Origin: Gemmatimonadota bacterium
GTDB taxonomy: Bacteria > Gemmatimonadota > Gemmatimonadetes > Longimicrobiales > Gaopeijiaceae
Assembly: GCA_007129525.1 (NCBI GenBank)
Contig: SKVI01000285.1
Span: 1-10,193, forward strand
DNA: 10,193 nt
Reading direction: 5' to 3'
Shown: positions 1 through 7,359 of the stretch, one piece after another
Position numbering within the stretch: the stretch's first letter is position 1
How the letters are laid out: each line of letters begins with the position of its first letter
The notes under the pieces: generated by a model
What the model was told of the DNA's origin: nothing
What the model saw: the letters and a program-made list of their open reading frames with translations, nothing else
Databases searched by the model: none
Position numbers and translations under genes: made by a program

Positions 1-841
1 CCCCGTGCCGGTCCAGCTTCCGCCACGACCGGACGAACCGCTCCACCTCCGCCGTGGTCCCCTGCCGGGCGTACTCCACCAGGTGCGCCTCCCGCTCCTC
101 CCGCGCTTTCGCCTTCTCCTCTTCGGTCTTGTCCTCGTCTTCGGGCCGGTCGCGGTGCAGGTCGTCCACCACCCGGGTGAGTGCTCTTACCTTGGAGAAA
201 CTCAGCTCGCCCCGGGCCATGCTCTGGCTCGTCACCGGCATCCGCTCCAGCGCTCGGGCCGCCCGCACCTTCTCCCGGCACGCCCCCAGAGCAAAGCCGG
301 TGTTGAAGTGGATGGCGTGGGCGCACGACCGGTGGCCTGCCAGCTTCCACCCCTCCAGCCGGTCGTACTCCGCCACCAGCACCAGGAACCGGTAGTCGTG
401 GGCGTGACGGTGGCCCGCCATCTCCGCCATCCGGTCTTCGAGGGTCACGATCCGGTCCTGATGGGTAGCGGGGTCGTCGGGGGCGGGGTCGGGCTCCGGA
501 GCGGGCGGGTCCGGGGTGGGTTCTGGGTCGGGATCGGGGTTGGGCGCCTCCTCATCGTACGCCGGCGGCTCCACCTCCCGGACTTGCCAGCGACCACGCC
601 TTGGAGCCGATCGGGCGTACGCCGTTCTGGGCAACCGCTCCCCGAGGGACGTTTCACCTGGAACGTTTCGGGGCGTGGAGCTGCTCGCCCGCAGGGATGG
701 CCATCTGGTCTGAGGCGTTTCAGCTGGCACGTCCGACCTCACAATCCCATCGGCCGCCACCGATCGATCTGCTATCATCCCTCCGTCCGCTACCACCCCT
801 CCGTCCTCCACCACCGCTCGCCCCTTCATCACCCCGTCCAT
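1..841 (-). CDS. DUF222 domain (13E12-type, usually HNH endonuclease) protein, 3' end outside window
   Basis: The minus strand is open from ATG 841 through position 2 (280 codons) without a stop; the C-terminus lies left of the window. Residues 126-280 match DUF222: a helix around 'LVAEYDRLEGWKLAGHRSCAH' (about 154-174), then 'REKVRAARALERMPVTSQSM' (189-208) and 'ARGELSFSKVRALTRV' (209-224). DUF222 proteins usually end in an HNH nuclease domain, which would fall outside, so nuclease activity is inferred. The start is chosen because GGAGG sits 7 bases upstream. Residues 1-100 look unstructured, and 101-124 is an Asp/Pro/Glu linker. An acidic-basic stretch (234-252, 'EDEDKTEEEKAKAREE') interrupts the usual link between the DUF222 core and the 'TTAEVERFVRSW' helix. 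The family is often multicopy and mobile (REP13E12 in mycobacteria). A later start is possible, as the first 90 residues lack family support. Confidence 0.85.
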   Translation of the reverse strand, partial: MDGVMKGRAVVEDGGVVADGGMIADRSVAADGIVRSDVPAETPQTRWPSLRASSSTPRNVPGETSLGERLPRTAYARSAPRRGRWQVREVEPPAYDEEAPNPDPDPEPTPDPPAPEPDPAPDDPATHQDRIVTLEDRMAEMAGHRHAHDYRFLVLVAEYDRLEGWKLAGHRSCAHAIHFNTGFALGACREKVRAARALERMPVTSQSMARGELSFSKVRALTRVVDDLHRDRPEDEDKTEEEKAKAREEREAHLVEYARQGTTAEVERFVRSWRKLDRHG

Positions 842-1151
842 CCTGCCACCTCCCAAGTTCAAGTCCGCCATCTGCTTGTACAATATAACGGCGGGTTTGG
901 CGGCCCTCTCACGTGGCGTTGGAGGGCGAAACTGGCCTTCTCAGGTCTCCGGGTCCGGGCAGGCGCTCGAGGCGCCTCAGGCGGGACGGCAGGTCGGGTG
1001 ATGGCGGTGTTCGGAGGGCATGTCGGCTCAGCCCGACAACCCCGCCCTCAAAGCTGTCCATGGCTGATTGGGAACTATCCATGGGCGGCTGGGCGTCCGC
1101 GCAGGATGCTCGCAGGAGGGATTCCCTGGGAACATCCTTCGGCAAGGCCCC
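842..1151. other. Intergenic region without a recognisable gene
   Basis: No reading frame here resembles a protein. A + strand frame open from 5 to 1195 is the antisense shadow of the DUF222 gene continued into this stretch and is Arg/Pro-rich. The region holds the DUF222 leader at its left end and the upstream side of the riboswitch promoter at its right end. TCCATGG occurs twice (about 1058 and 1078), 20 bases apart, with no obvious meaning. Confidence 0.6.
882..887 (-). promoter_or_regulatory. Possible -10 element of the DUF222 gene
   Basis: TATATT, read on the minus strand, differs from TATAAT at one base and lies about 41 bases before the chosen ATG at 841, giving a leader of roughly 35 nt that contains the GGAGG ribosome site. 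No convincing -35 hexamer is present at the expected distance, so this rests on the -10 match alone in otherwise GC-rich DNA. Confidence 0.35.
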
Positions 1152-1181
1152 TTGACAATTGCGCAAGGGACACCGTAACCT
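1152..1181 (+). promoter_or_regulatory. Sigma70-type promoter for the riboswitch RNA
   Basis: A perfect TTGACA (-35) lies at 1152-1157 and TAACCT (weak -10, three of six consensus bases) at 1176-1181, spacer 18. Transcription would start near 1188, giving an RNA of about 220 nt ending at the terminator near 1409. The -35 sits inside an inverted repeat: CCCTTG (1149-1154) and CAAGGG (1164-1169), 9 bases apart. That could be an operator for a repressor. The exact start site is inferred. Confidence 0.55.
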
Positions 1182-1187
1182 TTCCGC

Positions 1188-1271
1188 TCGGGTAGCGGGG
1201 TTCGCTCCACTACCACGATGGTGGAGACTTCCTTGCAACGGTGCGAGGAGTCTTCACTCGAGCACACTCGA
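1188..1271 (+). ncRNA. Structured 5' leader ahead of the GEMM aptamer
   Basis: Between the predicted transcription start and the aptamer are two potential stem-loops. One pairs GGTAG (1191-1195) with CTACC (1210-1214). The other pairs AGACT/CCT (1225-1233, one bulged T) with AGG/AGTCT (1246-1253). No ribosome site followed by a convincing frame is present. No second aptamer was recognised here. Its function is unknown; it may only insulate the aptamer or take part in a target interaction. Confidence 0.4.
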
Positions 1272-1370
1272 TGCTGCTCAGAGCAAACCCGTCGAAAGGC
1301 GGGGACGCAGAGCTACGGAGCTGCGGTGATCATGTTCGGCGTGATCGCCATGCCAGCCGGGCCGCCAGCA
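1272..1370 (+). promoter_or_regulatory. GEMM-I riboswitch aptamer (c-di-GMP-I class), A20 variant predicted to favour or accept 3',3'-cGAMP
   Basis: The conserved GEMM-I core is present in order. J1/2 reads AGAGCAAACC (1280-1289). The first helix is CCCGTC (1288-1293) closed by a GAAA tetraloop (1294-1297) with GGCGGG (1298-1303). It is followed by GGACGCAGAGC (1303-1313), including the equivalent of intercalating A47 (A1309). The second helix is long: GGTGATCATG (1325-1334) with CGTGATCGCC (1340-1349). The 3' signature CAGCCGGGCCGCC (1354-1366) follows. TGCTG (1272-1276) pairs with CAGCA (1366-1370) as the outer helix. In the family, position 20 (Vc2 numbering) is G in c-di-GMP sensors and A in the Geobacter cGAMP sensors; here it is A1282. 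The assignment to GEMM-I is strong; ligand choice is inferred from this one position. No same-strand gene follows. Confidence 0.9.
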
Positions 1371-1409
1371 CGACTCACGGAGTCGACGACTGGCGGCCCT
1401 TTTTCTTTT
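1359..1409 (+). terminator. Intrinsic terminator (expression platform) of the GEMM riboswitch
   Basis: GGGCCGCCAG (1359-1368) pairs perfectly with CTGGCGGCCC (1390-1399). Inside it CGACTC (1371-1376) pairs with GAGTCG (1380-1385) around an ACG loop. A T-rich tail, TTTTTCTTTT (1400-1409), follows at once. This is the strongest Rho-independent terminator in the window. Its 5' arm overlaps the 3' core and outer-helix strand of the aptamer (to 1370), so the two structures exclude each other. Ligand-stabilised aptamer should therefore block termination: an ON switch, as in the known Geobacter cGAMP riboswitches. The direction of control is inferred. Confidence 0.92.
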
Positions 1410-1503
1410 ATGGGTTGCAGTACCAGGCTCCTCCGGGGGTAGGAAACCCAAAGCGACCACGTCGGCTCTACCCGGTGTTCGACGTGCGGAGGGACCTGCT
1501 CGG
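1410..1503. other. Short gap between riboswitch terminator and copD 3' hairpin
   Basis: Downstream of the terminator on the + strand only a ten-codon frame follows (ATG 1410 to a stop at 1442), without a ribosome site. There is no recognisable gene under riboswitch control before the antisense copD gene. Confidence 0.6.
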
Positions 1504-1536
1504 CAGGGGGTGGTGGGCTTTGCCCGCCATCCCCTG
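1504..1536 (-). terminator. Strong hairpin 3' of copD
   Basis: CAGGGGGTGGTGGGC (1504-1518) pairs with GCCCGCCATCCCCTG (1522-1536) over 15 pairs including two G-U/U-G wobbles, with a TTT loop. It lies 24 bases past the copD stop. There is no T tract on the minus strand, so it may act as a 3' end-protecting hairpin or a Rho-assisted end rather than a classical intrinsic terminator. It would also meet any transcript reading through from the riboswitch. Confidence 0.6.
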
Positions 1537-1559
1537 TTCGCGTTTGGGGGCGCGGAACT

Positions 1560-2543
1560 TCAGTGCACCCCTTCGGGAACTGGCGTCCCCACCAGGATCG
1601 CCGTGAGGAGAACCACCAGAGCGGCCACCCCCACTTCCACGCCGGCACGGCGTCGGACGGTTCGGGCGCCCTCCTCGTCGTCCGCCACCGGAAGGCCCAC
1701 ATTCCAGTTCCGAAATCCCAGGAAGAGGACGACCCCGGCGGCCAGGATCTTGAGGGATAACACTCGACCGTACGCCGCACGCCACAGGTTCTCGAATTCG
1801 CCCAGGTGGAAGCCGGCCAGCAGGATCCCCATGGCGAGCAGCAGGGGAACCGCACCCATGGCCATGTAGGAGAAGCTCCGGAGCTGTCCGGCCAGTGCCG
1901 GGATCGCTCCCCCGCCCCGCGGCCTGAGCCAGAGGATCAGCGCCAGGGTTCCCATCCAGGCACCGGCGGCCAGGGTGTGCAGGCCGTCCAGCGCCACCGT
2001 GAAGGGAGCCAACCGGGGAACGGCCACGGCATGGCTCGAAAGGGAGAGGGTAAGGACCAGGAGCAGGACCCCGATCCAGGCCACCTTCCACCCCAAGGGA
2101 AGGCGAGGGGCCGGACCTTCGTTCTCCGGCTTCAACTGTCCGGTCTCCTTCGCCTCTCGCTCCGCCCGGGCCCGGTCCCGGACGGTATACTGAAGGGCGC
2201 GAAAGCTCGTCCAGAGGAGCAGAAGCACCGCGCCCTGGCCAATCCACACGGTGCCCCAGAAGGTCTCGAAGAGAAGAAAGTGGAGATCCTCCGTCACGGG
2301 CGCGAAAGGATCCCGGAAATTCCTCACCTGGACGCCGAGCCGCAACGCCCAGACCGGGAGCAGGAGAAGCGCGACGAGCCCGGCGGCCCGGACCAGTCGC
2401 CCCTCCACCTCCCGCATGGCGCCGCGCAGGAGGGCGGGCTGCCACGGAGCCACAAAACTGCGCCACGACGCGGCCCCCACCAACAGGAGCACGCCGGAGA
2501 AGAGAAGCCAGCGCTGCAGGGGGGAAAGGACCGCGTCGATCAC
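1560..2543 (-). CDS. copD: CopD family copper-resistance/uptake membrane protein
   Basis: This 327-residue integral membrane protein has eight predicted hydrophobic segments: about 12-30, 53-72, 97-114, 154-175, 187-207, 225-247, 260-280 and 303-321. A charged cytoplasmic-type linker (122-148) follows the third. The second half carries the CopD signature: 'SSHAVA' (169-174), 'LHTLAAGAWMGTLAL' (188-202) and 'GFHLGEFENLW' (245-255). It also has the conserved 'YGRVLSLKILAAG' (258-270). His171, His189 and His247 are candidate copper ligands. CopD proteins sit in the inner membrane and handle copper with periplasmic CopC, but no CopC domain or copC gene is seen here. The start is GTG 2543; an in-frame TGA 18 bases upstream excludes longer forms, and GGAG lies about 12 bases ahead. 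Its 3' end faces the riboswitch RNA. Metal specificity is inferred. Confidence 0.88.
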   Translation of the reverse strand: MIDAVLSPLQRWLLFSGVLLLVGAASWRSFVAPWQPALLRGAMREVEGRLVRAAGLVALLLLPVWALRLGVQVRNFRDPFAPVTEDLHFLLFETFWGTVWIGQGAVLLLLWTSFRALQYTVRDRARAEREAKETGQLKPENEGPAPRLPLGWKVAWIGVLLLVLTLSLSSHAVAVPRLAPFTVALDGLHTLAAGAWMGTLALILWLRPRGGGAIPALAGQLRSFSYMAMGAVPLLLAMGILLAGFHLGEFENLWRAAYGRVLSLKILAAGVVLFLGFRNWNVGLPVADDEEGARTVRRRAGVEVGVAALVVLLTAILVGTPVPEGVH

Positions 2544-2631
2544 GGCGTGCTCTGCTCCGATTCAGGATCCGGTGGTTGGGTGACCTCAATGTGAGGTCTC
2601 GAGTGGTCGGTTGCCACCAGACCATCTCTCA

Positions 2632-2746
2632 CGGGCCGGTAATCCTGCGGGCTGGTAGTCGTGCGGGCTGGTGGCCCCGCGGCCCAGCAGTCCGTGCGCC
2701 GGCAGTCCGCGGGCCGGTAGTCCTGCGGGCCGGTGGTCCCGCGGGC
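2632..2746. repeat. Degenerate 16-bp tandem repeat, about seven units
   Basis: Units close to CGGGCCGGTAGTCCTG run head to tail: 2632-2647, 2648-2663, 2664-2679, 2680-2696 (17 bp), 2697-2709 (13 bp, shortened), 2710-2725 and 2726-2741. A partial CGGGC follows. The first, sixth and seventh units are closest to the consensus. There are no spacers. The period is not a multiple of three, so a coding repeat is unlikely. Confidence 0.8.
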
Positions 2747-2803
2747 ACGAAGCCCCAGCGGTGGCGACGGGGAGCCGTGCGCCATGTTCGGGGGTATCCA
2801 GTT

Positions 2804-2868
2804 CGATGCCTGTGCCGGGCACTCGGTATCTGTACCGGGCGCGATGCCAGTACCGGGCACGACGTCAG
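2804..2868. repeat. Second repeat cluster with TRCCGGGC core, about 20-bp period
   Basis: The core TGCCGGGCAC/TACCGGGCGC/TACCGGGCAC recurs at about 2813, 2833 and 2851. A 19-base segment starting CGATGCC at 2804 returns at 2842 with two mismatches, suggesting a higher-order unit of 38 bp. GTGCCGGGCAC (2812-2822) is itself nearly palindromic. Confidence 0.65.
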
Positions 2869-2907
2869 CACGCGGCGCTGGGAGGATCGCCACCGCGCCG
2901 GGTTCCC

Positions 2908-2937
2908 GGCGGGCACCTTCGCGGCGGGCACCTTCGC
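2908..2937. repeat. Perfect 15-bp tandem duplication
   Basis: GGCGGGCACCTTCGC occurs twice without spacing (2908-2922 and 2923-2937). The following GTCGCC resembles the start of a decayed third copy. Confidence 0.85.
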
Positions 2938-2943
2938 GTCGCC

Positions 2944-2970
2944 ATGCACACACGCTCGCTATGCACACAC
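2944..2970. repeat. Direct repeat ATGCACACAC, 17-bp period
   Basis: ATGCACACAC is found at 2944-2953 and 2961-2970, separated by GCTCGCT, directly upstream of the exported-protein start at 2988. The position suits a regulator site, but nothing else supports that. Confidence 0.6.
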
Positions 2971-2987
2971 CCCTGCGCGAGGCTCCA

Positions 2988-3500
2988 ATGAACCCCCTCT
3001 CCCTGATCCCCGTCGCCATCTCCTGCGCCACGCTCTACCTGGCCCCCTCGCCCGTCCACGCAGACGCCACCGAGGGCCTTCCCGCCGAGGCGGTCGCTGA
3101 CACCGTGTCGCTCCCGGAAGCCTGGCCCGCGTCCTTCCCGGACGTGCCCGAGGGCGGCACCCTGGCCGGCGTCACCGAGGTCCCACCCGAGCGAATCAGG
3201 GGCGAACACACCGGGCCCTACTTCATTGTGGCGGTAAACCTGCCTCACACCGAAGCCGAGAGCTTCCGCCACTACCGGCAGGCGCTGGAGGCGGCAGACT
3301 GGGAGATCGTGGAGGCTCTCACCAACGACGGCTCGCGCCTGGGCCTCGTGACCATCGGGTTCCGGGGACATGGATACGCCGGTGACATCCGCTTTCAGGA
3401 GGTGATGGGCACAGTCCTGGCCACCATCCATCTCTACGAGAGCTCGGCCGGCCTCGCGTCTCCGTCCAGCTCGGCCGGGGCCCGCACCAGCCCGAAATAG
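2988..3500 (+). CDS. Small exported protein of unknown function
   Basis: The product has 170 residues. The first 25 ('MNPLSLIPVAISCATLY...VHA') form a short hydrophobic signal peptide with likely cleavage after VHA25, so the mature protein should be periplasmic or secreted. The body has the pattern 'FPDVPEGGTLAG' (50-61), a strand 'YFIVAVNLP' (78-86), 'ESFRHYRQALEAADWEIVEA' (91-110) and 'RFQEVMGTVLATIHLYE' (135-151). This arrangement (DVP-x-G, then a helix with HYR-x-ALEAA-W) recalls small alpha/beta domains found after signal peptides in many bacteria; I do not recognise a named family. ATG 2988 is chosen over upstream in-frame starts because it opens the signal peptide and has GAGG 6 bases ahead. 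The Ser/Ala-rich tail (152-170) overlaps the 3' end of the convergent BASS gene. Confidence 0.75.
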   Translation: MNPLSLIPVAISCATLYLAPSPVHADATEGLPAEAVADTVSLPEAWPASFPDVPEGGTLAGVTEVPPERIRGEHTGPYFIVAVNLPHTEAESFRHYRQALEAADWEIVEALTNDGSRLGLVTIGFRGHGYAGDIRFQEVMGTVLATIHLYESSAGLASPSSSAGARTSPK

Positions 3501-4336
3501 CCCATGACCAGCCCACCGGACACGAACATGAGAAGGCTGTAGACCCCGGCCGGAACGGCCATCTCACCGGCCCCCAGGATGGACATGGCAATGACGATGG
3601 CCAGGGTCCCGTTCTGGATTCCGGACTCGATGGAGATGGTCACCGACTGCCGAAGGTCCAGAAAGAAGAGGCGCGCCACTCCGAAGCCCAGCGCCATGGT
3701 GGCCACGTTCAACGCCGCCGTCACGCCGCTCAGGGCAAAGAAGTGGTCCACCAGGACCTGCCGCTGATCCACTACCACCGCTCCCAGCACCAGCAGGAAG
3801 ATGGCGGCGGACGAAGCCCGGACCACTCCCCTGAGCCGGTCGGCCACGTCGGCTCTGAAGTGGCGGATCGCCAGCCCCAGGGCCACGGGGATGGCCGTAA
3901 TGGCCACGATCTGCACCACGATCTCCCCCACCGGCGAGCGAATGGCGTCGGCTTCCACCCCGAAGTGGCTGATGGAGAGGGCCAGGATCAACGGGATCGT
4001 CACCACCGTGGCTACGCTGCTCAGGGCCGTCAGCGTAATGGAAAGCGCCGTGTCGCCCCGGGCCACGAAGGTGATGAGGTTCGAGGTGGGCCCGCCCGGA
4101 CAGGCGGCAATGAGCATGAGCCCTACCGCCCACACCGGCGGAAGCCCGAAGAGGTAGACCAGCGCCAGGCCCACTGGAGGCAGGATCAGGAGCTGGCTTC
4201 CCAGTCCCACCAGGGCGGCCCGGGGAAAACGAACCACCCTTCGGAAGTCGCCCATCGAGAGCGACATCCCCAACCCGATCATGATGATGATCAGGGAGAC
4301 CGGCAGGACCACCGAGATGAAGACGCTCTCTTCCAT
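3434..4336 (-). CDS. Bile acid:sodium symporter (BASS/SLC10-like) family transporter
   Basis: A 300-residue membrane protein with about nine to ten hydrophobic segments, the usual BASS length. The two family signatures are present: 'CPGGPTSNLITFVARGDTALS' begins at residue 79, and 'ESGIQNGTLAI' covers 237-247. In ASBT homologues these regions form the crossing helices and sodium sites. Bacterial BASS proteins carry organic anions (bile-acid-like compounds, pyruvate, pantoate and others) with sodium; the substrate cannot be read from sequence. ATG 4336 has AGGT 6 bases upstream. It starts 68 bases after the IDH stop on the same strand, so the two may share a transcript; a 2-oxo-acid or related substrate would suit that context but is speculation. 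The last 67 bases overlap the exported-protein gene tail to tail. Confidence 0.9.
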   Translation of the reverse strand: MEESVFISVVLPVSLIIIMIGLGMSLSMGDFRRVVRFPRAALVGLGSQLLILPPVGLALVYLFGLPPVWAVGLMLIAACPGGPTSNLITFVARGDTALSITLTALSSVATVVTIPLILALSISHFGVEADAIRSPVGEIVVQIVAITAIPVALGLAIRHFRADVADRLRGVVRASSAAIFLLVLGAVVVDQRQVLVDHFFALSGVTAALNVATMALGFGVARLFFLDLRQSVTISIESGIQNGTLAIVIAMSILGAGEMAVPAGVYSLLMFVSGGLVMGYFGLVRAPAELDGDARPAELS

Positions 4337-4404
4337 GACGGACCTGGCCGGAGCTCAGCTCGACGACCCGGACTTCTTCAACAGCCTTCCTGCTCGGGGT
4401 CCGA

Positions 4405-6636
<2,232 letters not shown>

Positions 6637-6656
6637 GTGGCCGTGGGGTTGGGTGC

Positions 6657-6675
6657 GAAGGGCTCGGGACCCTTC
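6657..6675. repeat. Inverted repeat just upstream of the IDH start
   Basis: GAAGGG (6657-6662) and CCCTTC (6670-6675) flank CTCGGGA, 20 bases before the IDH ATG. The arrangement could be an operator or a leader stem-loop; there is no direct evidence for either. Confidence 0.5.
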
Positions 6676-6787
6676 AGACTACAACCCGCCCGCGCCCCGG
6701 ACCAGCCCCGGGACATCGGTCCCGCCTTCGAGGACCGGAGGCGGCAGCAGGCCTTACGACTCCTTCACATCCACCCCGGACCCGTCC

Positions 6788-6802
6788 ACCCACCGGGTGG
6801 GT
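6788..6802. repeat. Palindrome between IDH and the DUF1569 gene
   Basis: ACCCAC (6788-6793) and GTGGGT (6797-6802) around CGG form a perfect dyad within the 225-bp divergent region, 60 bases before the DUF1569 start. It is a possible regulator site for that gene. Confidence 0.5.
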
Positions 6803-6861
6803 ATCCGTTCGCGGCAGCCCATGCACACCAAGCCGACAGAGACCTAAACGGAAGGGCTCAC

Positions 6862-7320
6862 ATGACCGCCGAGGACGTGTTCGATCCCGACGTAGCCCGG
6901 CACCTCGTCCAGCGAATCCGCTCGCTGGAGCCCGACAGCCGCCCACGGTGGGGAAAGATGGACGTGGCTCGGATGCTGGCCCACTGCTCGGTCCCCTACG
7001 AGTTCGCGTTCGAGGACGTCCACCCCCGAGCGGGCCCCGTCAAGCGGTTCGTCCTGCGGCTACTGGCCAAACCTACGGTGACCGGCCCGAAGCCCTACCG
7101 ACGAAGCCTTCCCACCACCTCGGCCTTCAAGATCGCCGATGAACGGGACTTCGAGGCGGAGCGAAAGCGCCTCATCGACTACGTGGAGCGGACGGCAGAA
7201 GAAGGGGAGGAGGCCTTCGAGGGCCGCGAGCACCCCTCCTTCGGCGCCCTCACCGCCGACGAGTGGCGAACGCTCTTCTACAAGCACCTGGACCACCACC
7301 TGACGCAGTTCGGGGCGTGA
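6862..7320 (+). CDS. DUF1569 (DinB-like) domain protein
   Basis: The product has 152 residues. The whole chain matches DUF1569, a DinB/YfiT-like four-helix family: 'PRWGKMDVARMLAHCSVPYEF' begins at 28 and 'KPYRRSLPTTSAF' is at 77-89. 'DFEAERKRLIDYVE' (96-109), 'HPSFGALTADEW' (124-135) and the C-terminal 'YKHLDHHLTQFG' (140-151) follow. His41 with His142 and His145/146 are the likely metal-binding histidines typical of DinB-like folds. Relatives include metal-dependent thiol transferases, but this subgroup has no settled reaction. ATG 6862 is chosen because GGAAGGG lies 5 bases upstream and the match begins just after it; the longer frame upstream (from 6574) is antisense to IDH and not conserved. 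It is transcribed away from IDH and convergently with the lipoprotein gene. Confidence 0.88.
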   Translation: MTAEDVFDPDVARHLVQRIRSLEPDSRPRWGKMDVARMLAHCSVPYEFAFEDVHPRAGPVKRFVLRLLAKPTVTGPKPYRRSLPTTSAFKIADERDFEAERKRLIDYVERTAEEGEEAFEGREHPSFGALTADEWRTLFYKHLDHHLTQFGA

Positions 7321-7339
7321 CCGGGGACGGCCCGGTTCA

Positions 7340-7353
7340 GTTCGGAGCCGAAC
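7340..7353. terminator. Hairpin shared by convergent genes
   Basis: GTTCGG (7340-7345) and CCGAAC (7348-7353) pair around AG in the 39-bp gap between the DUF1569 stop and the lipoprotein stop. There is no T run on either side, so termination is plausible from position rather than proven by sequence. Confidence 0.5.
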
Positions 7354-7359
7354 CTCACC

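Larger units (their letters stand above)
2544..2987. other. Divergent intergenic region packed with short repeats
   Basis: These 444 bases separate the divergent copD and exported-protein genes. Frames across it on both strands are low-complexity (Arg/Pro/Gly) and differ in every repeat unit, so no protein gene is called. It contains four successive repeat clusters with different periods, listed separately. Promoters for both flanking genes must lie here or in the repeats, but none stands out. Confidence 0.6.

Noticed and set aside
5..1195. Long + strand open frame (396 codons)
   Set aside because: Rich in His/Pro/Arg, opposite the DUF222 gene, and it runs on across unrelated intergenic DNA; the opposite strand gives the clear family match.
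1241..1606. + strand frame of 121 codons through the riboswitch
   Set aside because: It reads through the aptamer and terminator stem; composition and RNA structure explain the DNA better than a protein.
1468..2625. Minus-strand open frame of 385 codons
   Set aside because: Arg/Gly/Pro-rich frame overlapping copD, whose own frame has membrane segments and CopD motifs.
2632..2746. CRISPR-like array
   Set aside because: Units are contiguous without spacers, degenerate and only 16 bp; no cas genes nearby.
2540..3031. Minus-strand frame with repeated 'PQDYRP'-like words
   Set aside because: The peptide repetition comes only from the 16-bp DNA repeats; unit lengths vary out of frame and there is no start context or family.
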